Source: an uncultured Prevotella sp.
GTDB lineage: Bacteria; Bacteroidota; Bacteroidia; Bacteroidales; Bacteroidaceae
Direction: 5' to 3'
Length of the DNA stretch: 40,620 nt
NCBI GenBank assembly: GCA_900771975.1
Contig: CAAGPV010000057.1
Location: forward strand, 1-40,620
The translations under genes were made by a program, and so were the position numbers. How positions within the stretch are numbered: position 1 is the stretch's first letter; the number at the start of each line of letters is the position of its first letter. A model generated the notes under the pieces. That model was not told where the DNA came from, did no database searches, and saw nothing but the letters and a program-made list of their open reading frames with translations. This document shows, one piece after another, positions 33,136 to 40,620 of the stretch.

Positions 33136-34029
33136 TCACTTCAACGGTTCTACATGAATGTTGATGTGGGTATTTTCGCCGAAGCGCTGACGCAGTTTGC
33201 GTTCAATGTTGGAAGCATGGCGGTGCGACTCATAGAGCGAAATTTCGCCCGGCATCCGCAGGTGCATCTCTATGGCAATGGTGGTACCGATGCTGCGGGT
33301 GCAAAGATTGTGCACGCCGCTCACCTCCGGCTCACTTTGTGCAATTTGCGTTATCTCTTCTTCCTCGGCAGCGGGCAGACTCTCCTCCAGCAACTCGCCC
33401 ACGGCGCCACCCACAAGATGCAGGGCAGTGCGAATGATAAACACGCTCACCACAATGGCAGCCAAGGGGTCGAGCACCGCCCAACCCTTTCCTAAGAAGA
33501 TGGCACCGCCTATGCCCACGGCAGTACCGATAGACGAAAGGGCATCGCTGCGGTGATGCCACGCATTGGCCACCACAGCCTGCGAATGTTCCTGACGGCC
33601 CACTTTCAGCGTAAACCGGTATGTCCATTCCTTCATTAGGATACTTACGACTGCTGCCACAAGGGCCACCACACCTGGCCTTTCAAGCTGAACACCATGA
33701 AAGGCTTCCCACGTGCGATGGGTTCCCCCATAGAGGATGTAAGCGCCCACCACCAACAAGGCAAGCCCTATGAGCGATGTGGCCAGCGTTTCATACTTGC
33801 CATGGCCATAGTCGTGGCTTTCGTCTTTCGGCTTGGCACTGATTTTCACAAACACCAGCACCACAATGTCGGTGAGAAAATCCGACAGGGAGTGAACGGC
33901 ATCGGCAATCATCGCTGCCGAACCTCCCAAAAAACCTGCCATAAACTTGAATACGAGCAGCACCACATTCACCACGCTACCCATGAGTGTGACCTTATAT
34001 ATCCGCTTTTCTCTGCCTTTCTTATTCAT
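33136..34029 (-). CDS. Cation diffusion facilitator (CDF) family metal exporter
   Basis: 297 residues with about six transmembrane helices. Two metal-site segments are visible: DAVHSLSDFLTD (helix 2; Asp, His and Asp) and NAWHHRSDALSS (helix 5; His and Asp). The C-terminal cytoplasmic domain (EPEVSGVHNLCTRSIGTTIA, then HINIHVEPL) is the usual metal-sensing ferredoxin-like fold. Members export Zn, Co, Fe or Mn in exchange for protons; specificity is not assigned. The gene lies ~220 nt downstream of the TGCCCA array on the minus strand. Confidence 0.9.
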   Translation of the reverse strand: MNKKGREKRIYKVTLMGSVVNVVLLVFKFMAGFLGGSAAMIADAVHSLSDFLTDIVVLVFVKISAKPKDESHDYGHGKYETLATSLIGLALLVVGAYILYGGTHRTWEAFHGVQLERPGVVALVAAVVSILMKEWTYRFTLKVGRQEHSQAVVANAWHHRSDALSSIGTAVGIGGAIFLGKGWAVLDPLAAIVVSVFIIRTALHLVGGAVGELLEESLPAAEEEEITQIAQSEPEVSGVHNLCTRSIGTTIAIEMHLRMPGEISLYESHRHASNIERKLRQRFGENTHINIHVEPLK

Positions 34030-34344
34030 AATGTCTTATTCTTTACTCCTGCATTCAGCCAAAAAAATCCTCCCGCAACCTCGCTCCTGCCCTATTGGGC
34101 AAAGGTTAACGAAAGGAAATTCAAAAGTAATGTTTTTTCCGTTCATAACATAACAAAGCGCAAAAATTTTCCGGTTTTTCCGTAAAAGATAGCTCTTCTA
34201 AACCTATGTCAAGCCTCCTCTGACGGCCCGACGGCCGAAACGCTTGCTTGCCCACGCCGTGGGCACACCATGCCCAGGCCTTGGGCAACACGTGAACAGG
34301 TGCTGGGCAGCAAATGCCAACGGTTTGGGCATCGGCCACAAACG
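34030..34344. other. Intergenic region with the TGCCCA array
   Basis: 315 nt without a supported gene. The left part is AT-rich leader of the CDF gene; the right part is the GC-rich half-site array described separately. Confidence 0.6.
34249..34331. repeat. Array of TGCCCA/TGGGCA half-sites with an exact 11-nt period
   Basis: Eight 6-nt boxes, each followed by exactly 5 nt: TGCCCA (34249), TGGGCA (34260), TGCCCA (34271), TGGGCA (34282), TGAACA (34293), TGGGCA (34304), TGCCAA (34315) and TGGGCA (34326). They form four inverted repeats TGCCCA-N5-TGGGCA, every 22 nt; two of the left boxes carry one or two changes. The 11-nt period is not a multiple of three, so this is not a coding repeat. It places one box per helical turn on one face of DNA, as a cooperative protein-binding site would. 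Confidence 0.85.
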
Positions 34345-34800
34345 TTAGCTTTTAGTCAGGTCGAGCTCATCAACAAAGTGGTCGAACGACACATCGGCAT
34401 AGCCCATGGCGGCAAAGAGCTGCCTTACCTGCTCCTGCTGTTCGGGCAAGAGCTTCAGTTGGCCCAGCTTGTAGCGATAGTACTGGCCCTTGCTGCCGAG
34501 GATGCGGCGCATCTGCTGCCGCAGCGTTGGAGCGTCTTTCAGCTTTACTTCCGCAAAAAGGCCGTCAAAGCCCCAAGCCTTTCTGGCCATGCGCAACCGC
34601 ACATAGTAGTCACACTCGCCGTCGTGGAGGGCATCTGGAAAGACGGAAAGGCCGCTCTTGGCTTCCGTTGGCTTACACTGTCCGTACAGAAAGTGCAAAC
34701 AATCGTCCTTCTTCGGACATTCTTTCTGAAAACAATAGGTAACAGCCTTGGGCCATTTTCCCTCATCAAACGCTTGACGAAGCAATTCTTGGTTTTTCAT
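34345..34800 (-). CDS. Small cysteine-containing protein (DUF6078-like)
   Basis: 151 residues from the ATG at 34800 (MKNQELLRQAFDEGKWP). A longer frame reaching 34881 begins with unrelated residues, so the inner Met is preferred. It has a compact cysteine group (YCFQKECPKKDDCLHFLYGQ, then C) that may bind zinc, a middle helix-rich region (RLRMARKAWGFDGLFAEVKL) and a C-terminal helical end (FDHFVDELDLTKS). I believe it belongs to DUF6078, common in Prevotella and Bacteroides, from memory of the pattern. No function is known. It is single, with the TGCCCA array just beyond its 3' end. Confidence 0.7.
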   Translation of the reverse strand: MKNQELLRQAFDEGKWPKAVTYCFQKECPKKDDCLHFLYGQCKPTEAKSGLSVFPDALHDGECDYYVRLRMARKAWGFDGLFAEVKLKDAPTLRQQMRRILGSKGQYYRYKLGQLKLLPEQQEQVRQLFAAMGYADVSFDHFVDELDLTKS

Positions 34801-34908
34801 GATAGATGTTGTTTGATTGGTCTGCCGGACAGGAAAGGCGTCGTTGCCTTCGGTCCGGCAGATGCAAAGGTACAACATCAAGAGCCGGAATGCAAGTGCA
34901 GCAACCTC

Positions 34909-35883
34909 TTAAATGGCGGGACAGGTCGCATCAACACCTTTCAGGTTGGTGGCAAGCTGAGCGGTTGAGCTGGCACCCACCAGCACACTGGTCACTCCCT
35001 GTTGCTGCAATATCCACGAGAGCGCCATTTCGGCAAGCGATTCTCCCCGCTCTGCCGCCATTCCGTTCCACTGTTTCAACTGTGCCAGCAGCTGGGGCGT
35101 CAGAGCTTCATGCGTCAGGAAATGCTCTTTTGCCATGCGGCTGTCGGCCGGAATACCGTTGAGATAACGGTCGGTAAGCAGCCCTTGGGCCAAAGGCGAA
35201 AACGAAACAAAGCCAATGCCATGGTCGGCACAATAGCTGGTGATGCCTTCCTTTTGCGGATCGCGGCTGAGCAGGTTCAGCTTTCCTTGGTAGACAAGCA
35301 GCGGACAGTCGTGTTCTCTCAGATACTTGTCGGCAAACTGCAAGGCCTTCAACGGCCAACGGCTGACGCCCAGATACAGGGCCTTGCCCTGTCTCACCAT
35401 GTCCACCATTGCCTGAAGGGTTTCTTCAAGCGGTGTGTCGGGGTCGTATCGATGACTGTAGAAAAGGTCTACATAGTCGATGTTCATGCGGCTGAGACTT
35501 TGGTCAAGGCTCGCCATAAGATACTTGCGTGAGCCCCAGTTGCCGTAGGGGCCCTCCCACATGTCGTAACCCGCCTTGGAAGAAATGAACAACTCGTCGC
35601 GATAAGGGCGGAAGTCGTCTTTCATCAATCGCCCCATCGTCTCCTCGGCACTGCCGTAAGGGGGCCCGTAGTTGTTGGCAAGGTCGAAGTGGGTGATACC
35701 ATGGTCGAAGGCATAATGGGTGATGGCGCGGCTGCGCTCGTAGGAATCGGCTCCTCCAAAGTTGTGCCAGAACCCCAAACTCACCTTTGGCAGCATCACG
35801 CCACTCTTGCCACAACGGCGGTAGAAGGTAGCGGCGGTGGCATAACGGTCAGAACTGGCCGTGTATCTTTCTCTTGTGTCCAT
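34909..35883 (-). CDS. Aldo/keto reductase, YghZ/L-glyceraldehyde 3-phosphate reductase type
   Basis: 324 residues. The tetrad region is clear: Asp and Tyr in FDLANNYGPPYGSAEE, Lys in FISSKAGYDMW, His in YVDLFYSHRYDPDTP. The motif ANNYGPPYGSAEETMGRLM and the insert FRPYRDELFISSKAGYDMWE GPYGNWGSRKYL are typical of the YghZ/Gpr branch, which reduces small aldehydes such as L-glyceraldehyde 3-phosphate and methylglyoxal with NADPH. The start at 35883 has a -7 box (minus TATCTTTG) at 35921-35914. The promoter overlaps the terminator of the upstream protease operon. Confidence 0.9.
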   Translation of the reverse strand: MDTRERYTASSDRYATAATFYRRCGKSGVMLPKVSLGFWHNFGGADSYERSRAITHYAFDHGITHFDLANNYGPPYGSAEETMGRLMKDDFRPYRDELFISSKAGYDMWEGPYGNWGSRKYLMASLDQSLSRMNIDYVDLFYSHRYDPDTPLEETLQAMVDMVRQGKALYLGVSRWPLKALQFADKYLREHDCPLLVYQGKLNLLSRDPQKEGITSYCADHGIGFVSFSPLAQGLLTDRYLNGIPADSRMAKEHFLTHEALTPQLLAQLKQWNGMAAERGESLAEMALSWILQQQGVTSVLVGASSTAQLATNLKGVDATCPAI

Positions 35884-35913
35884 ATTTTAAAGTTCGTAAT
35901 CTTGTTAACGCTG

Positions 35914-35945
35914 CAAAGATAATAAAAAACCCAACGACGGCACAA
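35914..35945 (-). promoter_or_regulatory. Promoter of the aldo/keto reductase
   Basis: Minus strand: -33 TTG at 35945-35943, 21-nt spacer, -7 TATCTTTG at 35921-35914. The spacer lies inside the terminator of the preceding gene. Confidence 0.55.
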
Positions 35946-35971
35946 GGATTTCTTGCACCAGTTCGTTGGGT
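35929..35971 (-). terminator. Rho-independent terminator of the protease operon
   Basis: On the minus strand ACCCAACGA pairs with TCGTTGGGT (35929-35937 with 35963-35971), followed by TTTTTTATT. Confidence 0.75.
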
Positions 35972-35993
35972 CCGCTTATTGTTGTTCTTAAAA

Positions 35994-38786
35994 TTATTTC
36001 ACAACAAACTTTCTGCCGCCGGCTATATATATGCCTTTGGGCAGGACGGCTGCCGCGTTTGTTCCGTTAGGAAGCGTTGTCACGAGGCGGCCTTGCAGGT
36101 CGTATATTGCAACATCGTTCGCAGCAAAAGGCAAGGCACGTATGGCATCGATGACGCCCGTTGTGTCCACACCGATGGTATCAGACACGATGGAGAGGCG
36201 GTCGCCAAGACGTGCCTGCACGCTATAGGCATAGACGTTCTGAGGTTGTAAACCAGAAACGGTATAGCCCAAGGTGGTTCCATCGTCTGCCACAACAAAA
36301 GCGTTGCTGCCCGTCTCAGCGGTGGCTATGGTCTGCTTCCATGTGTAGCGGTCGAAAAGATAGGACAGATAGACATCGTCGAGCAAGGCATAGCCGCCTG
36401 TTGTCCCTTCTGTACGGGTGAGCACAAAGCGCAAGCTATCGGCTTCGCCTGCATAGAGCTGGACAGATTGCGAAGCCTTCTGCTCTGCCTGATACTGCCA
36501 CAGGCTGCTCCATGTGCCGTCTACACACTTGTCAATGTTGAGCACAAGGCCTGGCGTACTCTCGTAATGCCAGAAGCTTACCGAGTCGATGCGGTTGCCA
36601 GGAACGGCCACCACAAGGCTGGCACTGTCGGCACGCAGTCTTATCGAGGGAGCTGCCTGTCCGTAGGTGTTGTCGTTGCGTCCCTGTTTGGGGGTTATAC
36701 TCCAGCCCTCGGGCAGGTTTGGAGAGGACGTAGTGAAGTTGTCAAATCCTGTGCCCGTCTTGCCGTGGGCGTCATGGGTGCGGGTATATATCGCCACATC
36801 ATAGCTGTCAGCATCTGGCACAGCCTTCCAGTGTGCCGTGAACGAAGTCTTTGTAACGTCTGTTGCAGCAAGCACTTCGGGCTTCTGCTCCTCTATCTGT
36901 CGCTGCAATGTGGTAAAGTCCACGCTCACGGTGTCTGACCGCACTGTCGAGAGTTTGGCTACCACACGGGCTGCATAAGTCGTTTCGGGCTCAAGACCGG
37001 TGAAAGTGGTCTTGCCCGGTGCAGTGGTTGTGATGCTGTCCACCATGGTGTTTCCCTTGAAAACCATCACATCGTAAGCCGTAGCTAAATGGCTTTCGCC
37101 CCATTTCACGCAAGCTGACGTGCCCATCAGGCTGTCCACTTCCACCTTGGGCGAAGGCAAACGGTAGTTGGAGTTAGAGAGAATGCACGAAATCTGGCCG
37201 TCAGCGTCTTCATCCACCCATTCAAAGCCGAAGCTATTACGGCCTTTCCAGTCGGTAAAGCTGAAGTTTCTCACGTTGGCTGCACCGGGGAATGGGTCGG
37301 TGGGTAGTCCGTTCATCGACACTGTACGCCCAGCCTCAACTATGTCTACGTGCTGATGGCTGGCATCGGCATTGGGTTGGTTCTGATCCCAAAGGCTCTG
37401 GTCTTCATCCAAGTGCCAGACCAGCAAGCCGTGACCGGGCAGGTAAGCGTCCCACGATTGTTGCTGACGGTTCTCCAAGAGGAAGTACTCGTTGGTCTTT
37501 CCTGAAACGGAAACGCGGTAGCATTGGCCTGTTTCCTCGTAGGGGGAAAGGGTTACAAGGCTGTCGGCTGTGGTAGAAAGCTCCACCGGTGTTTCCCATC
37601 CGAGGCTATAACGCTCGAAGGCCGAGAAGGTGGGAGGACAGTTTTGGTCGTCGTTATACGAACCGCTTGCCATCACGTCCCACTTGCCCACATTGTTGGT
37701 ATATCCCATTGACGCCGTAGGGCCGTTGTTATAGTGGTCGGCAAGTCCCAACACGTGTCCGAACTCATGCACAAACGTGCCGATGCCCACGGGCACATGG
37801 GTTTGTCCATTCACCTCCTGCGACACCGTGTAGCGGTTGATCTTCACACCGTCAACGAGGAAAGAGCGGTCGCGTCCCGTACCCAAGTCGAGGTTGGAGC
37901 TATGGGGCCAGATGGTGCTGGAGTTGCCCGAGTCGGCCTGTCCGTAGCCGGCATAGATGCAGTAGACGTTGTCTACCACCCCGTCGCCGTCGGTGTCAAA
38001 GGTACTGAAGTCTACATCATACTGGCTATTCACCAGTGGCACCGCCTCCTGTATGAGCTTATAGGTCAGTGCGGTTCCGCCCGATCCGGCATAGTCTGAC
38101 GCTTTGCCGCTCAACGTTACCGGCCCGTAGACCTTAAACTGAGGGTCGTACTGGTTTTTAGAGGCAAAACGGTAGAAGTCGTAGGCAGAGCCTTTGCCAC
38201 CATGAGACGAGAAGCCCTCCTCATGGAAGAAGCGATCGTAGTAGTCAACAGGATCGCTCATAACACCGTCATCGGTGAATTTGGTGTCTGAAAACTGAAC
38301 GAGTATCACCAGCACGTCATGTTTTCCAATGGTTGGCACATCGCTGATGCGCACGGTACGGGCAGGCGACTTCACACCGAATGTAGCCGTGCGGGCAGCA
38401 GCAGCCTCGGAGCGAGCCTTGGTCCATTGGGCTGAGAAAAGATCCATGGCCTTCGGCTTGTCTACAGAAGCCAGCAACTGGCGAGCAGCAGCCGGACGAT
38501 GGGCCTTGTCGGTAGCCGCCATACCACTGGCTTTCAACTCTCCGCCAACCACTACGGCATACTCATAGTTGCGTGTAGAGGCATTGAAGAGAAGCGGATA
38601 GCCGTCTGCCGTCATGGCCATGTGGCCGTATTCGTCACCAATGAGCTGGATAGAAAGTTCTGTACCATCAGCCTGTTTCACCGTCATCTTGCCCGGATAG
38701 GCCGGTATGGCCGAGAGATTGGCAGGCGTTGACAGCAACAGAGCTGATGCAAAAACTGGAAACAGTTGTTTGAAAATTCTCTTCAT
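35994..38786 (-). CDS. M6-family metalloprotease with fibronectin-type domains and T9SS tail
   Basis: 930 residues with a signal peptide (1-26). The M6 (immune inhibitor A-like) domain has the extended zinc motif HEFGHVLGLADH at residues 340-351, preceded by DTDGDGVVDNVYCIYAGYGQ, a calcium-type acidic loop. Residues ~545-720 and ~840-880 hold fibronectin-III-like segments (ACVKWGESHLATAYDVMVFK, LEPETTYAARVVAKL). A jelly-roll-type region (~680-830) intervenes. The C-terminus (VAIYDLQGRLVTTLPNGTNA, ending IAGGRKFVVK) is a T9SS tail. A secreted protease, probably surface-anchored. It starts 7 nt after the Omp28-type gene, so both are one operon. Confidence 0.92.
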   Translation of the reverse strand: MKRIFKQLFPVFASALLLSTPANLSAIPAYPGKMTVKQADGTELSIQLIGDEYGHMAMTADGYPLLFNASTRNYEYAVVVGGELKASGMAATDKAHRPAAARQLLASVDKPKAMDLFSAQWTKARSEAAAARTATFGVKSPARTVRISDVPTIGKHDVLVILVQFSDTKFTDDGVMSDPVDYYDRFFHEEGFSSHGGKGSAYDFYRFASKNQYDPQFKVYGPVTLSGKASDYAGSGGTALTYKLIQEAVPLVNSQYDVDFSTFDTDGDGVVDNVYCIYAGYGQADSGNSSTIWPHSSNLDLGTGRDRSFLVDGVKINRYTVSQEVNGQTHVPVGIGTFVHEFGHVLGLADHYNNGPTASMGYTNNVGKWDVMASGSYNDDQNCPPTFSAFERYSLGWETPVELSTTADSLVTLSPYEETGQCYRVSVSGKTNEYFLLENRQQQSWDAYLPGHGLLVWHLDEDQSLWDQNQPNADASHQHVDIVEAGRTVSMNGLPTDPFPGAANVRNFSFTDWKGRNSFGFEWVDEDADGQISCILSNSNYRLPSPKVEVDSLMGTSACVKWGESHLATAYDVMVFKGNTMVDSITTTAPGKTTFTGLEPETTYAARVVAKLSTVRSDTVSVDFTTLQRQIEEQKPEVLAATDVTKTSFTAHWKAVPDADSYDVAIYTRTHDAHGKTGTGFDNFTTSSPNLPEGWSITPKQGRNDNTYGQAAPSIRLRADSASLVVAVPGNRIDSVSFWHYESTPGLVLNIDKCVDGTWSSLWQYQAEQKASQSVQLYAGEADSLRFVLTRTEGTTGGYALLDDVYLSYLFDRYTWKQTIATAETGSNAFVVADDGTTLGYTVSGLQPQNVYAYSVQARLGDRLSIVSDTIGVDTTGVIDAIRALPFAANDVAIYDLQGRLVTTLPNGTNAAAVLPKGIYIAGGRKFVVK

Positions 38787-38793
38787 CTTATTC

Positions 38794-40524
38794 TTATTTT
38801 ATGGCTATTTTCTTAATGGTACCGTCATTAAACCTCACAATGTTGATGCCACGGCGTAGCGAACTAAGCTTCGTTCCTTGCACGTCGTAAACCGACTGCA
38901 CCGTAGCAGAGGAAGACACCTGTACCGAACCGATGCCGTCAATGACGTCGTTGCCCTTCAGAGCACAGCTTTCGGCATTGTAAACAGGGCAGTTGTCGCA
39001 GTTTTCAGCATCATAATTGCCCACAAAGGCCACTATTTCCATGTTTTCGGGCTTCCATGCACTGTTGAGCGTGGTGGAGAAAGTGGCAGAAGTGGTGTGG
39101 TCGGTGGCGAGGTTGACAGGGTCGCCAAACTCTCCTGTGAGGAAGATGCGGTTGGCTTTCTGGTGTACATAGTTGTCTCCCACCGGATTTTGGTAGGCCA
39201 CGATGTCGTTCTCTATGAGGCAAAGCGTAAGTGTGGGGTTGGTGTCTATCTCCAAACCTTCCACCTGCTTCATGCTCACCTGCACAGTTAGCTCGCGCGT
39301 AGAGGCATCATAGTTTCGCTTCAAGTCGATCGAAACGGGTGCTGCCTTTTTGCTCTCGGCGTTATAGAGCGTCTTGACAAGGTCGGCTGAAGGCACAACA
39401 AACAGTGGCGTTGGTTTGGTATTGCCGTCGGTATCCACTCCATAGTCGGAGAAGTCTTTGCGGTCTATCATCATTCCGGGGGCAAATGTCATCGAAGAAT
39501 TGTAGAACCAATTGAGCTTTGATGAGCCTGGTGCCGTCAGTTTGTCTGTTCCGAAGCCTGTATGGTGGGCTATCATTACATAGTTGGTAGCGCCTTTAAG
39601 TCCTTCATGAATCCGTTCTCTGCCCCCAGGACAGTTTGAACAGTTCTGACCGGTAAACTCCTCTATGAGCACTTTGCGGCTTACGTTCTCGCTAAGCACG
39701 CGCAGGGGGGCTTCAAGACGGTTGTTGAAACTATATTCATCGGCCTTTCCTCCAACCGTTACAACCGTGAGTGGTATACGGAAACGGCCTATCGAGGGAG
39801 CTCCGTCCACAGCGAGCGAAAACTGTCCGCTTTCTCCCGGCAGCACATCATCCACCTGGGCATCAGCCTCTTCCAGTCCGTTGCCCAAGTCATAAGTGAG
39901 TCGCATTGTGCTCAGCACTTCGTTGGTGTTGTTGCGTACACGACCTGTAAACGAGAAGGGTGTTCCCACTGCCACCGTGGTAGAGTCTACCGAGAGCAGG
40001 GCGGCATCGGTACGGGTATACGAACTGCCACTGACGAGCAACTCCACACATAGTGGTGCTGTGTTGAGAGGGGCAAGATTCTGCCACCGGTTGTCCTTCA
40101 ACGCCCAGCAACTGTTGGCAACAGGCGTTCCGGAAATGCCTGGCTTTAAACCCGTCGTAACGGCATAGCCCACACAAAGTGTGGTATCGGGATAGGTGTA
40201 AGGGGTATCGAAGTAGACGTCGTTCCACCCTGCATAGAGGGCTGGAGTTTTGAAAGAGTAGACATTGTCGCCCTGAAGACTGTTGCGCAAGAACACGGTC
40301 ACACCTTTGGCATAGTCGGCTGCCACGCCAATGCGCACGCCGATGATGCTTGCCCCACGGTACATACAAAACTCTTCGGACGGAAACATGACTGCCACCT
40401 CCGTAGCCGAGCTGAGCGATGCATCCACCTGTTGGCCGTCGCAGTAGCCCAACGAGACATCGTCGGCCAAGATAGGAACGGCTGCCAAAAGGGAGAGGAC
40501 AAGGGTAAATAATTTTTTTCTCAT
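38794..40524 (-). CDS. Omp28-related outer-membrane/secreted protein with thioredoxin-like CxxC
   Basis: 576 residues from the ATG at 40524; the frame extends to 40581 but MRKKLFTLVLSLLAAVPILA is the natural signal peptide. The Omp28 domain (residues ~283-430) starts RKVLIEEFTGQNCSNCPGGR with Cys295 and Cys298 in a thioredoxin-like CxxC position, followed by HHTGFGTDKLTAPGSSKLNW. The N-terminal ~270 residues are beta-rich with a choice-of-anchor look. The C-terminus (VQSVYDVQGTKLSSLRRGIN, ending KKIAIK) is a T9SS tail. Omp28 was described in Porphyromonas as an adhesin-like outer-membrane protein. First gene of the operon with the M6 protease. Confidence 0.88.
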   Translation of the reverse strand: MRKKLFTLVLSLLAAVPILADDVSLGYCDGQQVDASLSSATEVAVMFPSEEFCMYRGASIIGVRIGVAADYAKGVTVFLRNSLQGDNVYSFKTPALYAGWNDVYFDTPYTYPDTTLCVGYAVTTGLKPGISGTPVANSCWALKDNRWQNLAPLNTAPLCVELLVSGSSYTRTDAALLSVDSTTVAVGTPFSFTGRVRNNTNEVLSTMRLTYDLGNGLEEADAQVDDVLPGESGQFSLAVDGAPSIGRFRIPLTVVTVGGKADEYSFNNRLEAPLRVLSENVSRKVLIEEFTGQNCSNCPGGRERIHEGLKGATNYVMIAHHTGFGTDKLTAPGSSKLNWFYNSSMTFAPGMMIDRKDFSDYGVDTDGNTKPTPLFVVPSADLVKTLYNAESKKAAPVSIDLKRNYDASTRELTVQVSMKQVEGLEIDTNPTLTLCLIENDIVAYQNPVGDNYVHQKANRIFLTGEFGDPVNLATDHTTSATFSTTLNSAWKPENMEIVAFVGNYDAENCDNCPVYNAESCALKGNDVIDGIGSVQVSSSATVQSVYDVQGTKLSSLRRGINIVRFNDGTIKKIAIK

Positions 40525-40544
40525 TGTTTTATTATTATAAAAGG

Positions 40545-40600
40545 GCTTTTTAATAGAACAAAGAGACCGGTGAACCCACATTGCTGCGAGCTCCCGGTTT
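40545..40600. other. Right-edge intergenic sequence with a weak hairpin
   Basis: AGAGACCGG pairs with CCGGTTTCT (one G-U pair) around 20 nt. It may belong to the gene beyond the window edge. Confidence 0.3.
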
Positions 40601-40620
40601 CTATATTTTAAGAGAAAATA

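Noticed and set aside
34121..34339. Minus-strand frame across the TGCCCA array
   Set aside because: The array has an 11-nt period, which is incompatible with a coding repeat; the frame is an accident of composition.

Overview
The window looks like the chromosome of a Prevotellaceae-type member of the Bacteroidales (Prevotella/Segatella group). The evidence is a T9SS-style C-terminal sorting tail on at least five secreted proteins, an interpain-like C10 cysteine protease, an Omp28-family protein, many starts preceded by the Bacteroidetes -7 promoter motif TAnnTTTG, and an almost complete absence of Shine-Dalgarno sequences. No rRNA, tRNA or CRISPR array was recognised, and the species cannot be named from the sequence alone.

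Layout. Positions 1-2620 are an AT-rich accessory edge: the tail of a winged-helix protein, a palindrome cluster, an XRE regulator, an isolated PD-(D/E)XK domain, and a HigBA-type toxin-antitoxin pair whose toxin carries an in-frame TAG. Positions 2646-6685 (minus strand) hold an unusual gene set. It starts with one polypeptide that joins an ECF sigma factor, a transmembrane helix, a long periplasmic linker and an outer-membrane barrel, followed by a radical SAM protein, a Gfo/Idh/MocA oxidoreductase and a tiny lipoprotein. Positions 6710-9078 hold a relaxase remnant, an EamA transporter and an Rpn-type nuclease with a 21-nt tandem repeat. Positions 9079-9700 are a graveyard of fragments from three different gene families. 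Positions 9700-11816 encode an EcoRI-family adenine methyltransferase and a DUF262-HNH nuclease, a likely restriction-modification unit.

Positions 12411-20038 (plus strand) hold a membrane TPR/AraC regulator, a C10 protease and a large fibronectin-type secreted protein split by a one-base frameshift. Positions 20260-21127 are a second graveyard (an IspD-like head, a TPR lipoprotein and an unknown tail). Positions 21296-24763 are a three-gene operon of exported proteins. Positions 25318-34029 hold a YD-repeat secreted protein, a second Rpn nuclease, a small secreted protein, a large Oar-like TonB-dependent receptor, a nucleotide pyrophosphatase/phosphodiesterase and a CDF metal transporter. 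Positions 34249-34331 form a regular array of TGCCCA/TGGGCA half-sites with an 11-nt period. Positions 34345-40524 hold a small cysteine-containing protein, an aldo/keto reductase, an M6 metalloprotease and an Omp28-type protein.

How the parts fit. The right two thirds mostly export proteins to the cell surface or medium: proteases, fibronectin-like proteins, a TonB receptor and a phosphodiesterase. The left third carries defence, mobile-element debris and signalling. The best candidates for something undescribed are the sigma-to-outer-membrane fusion with its radical SAM/oxidoreductase neighbours, and the 11-nt-period palindrome array.
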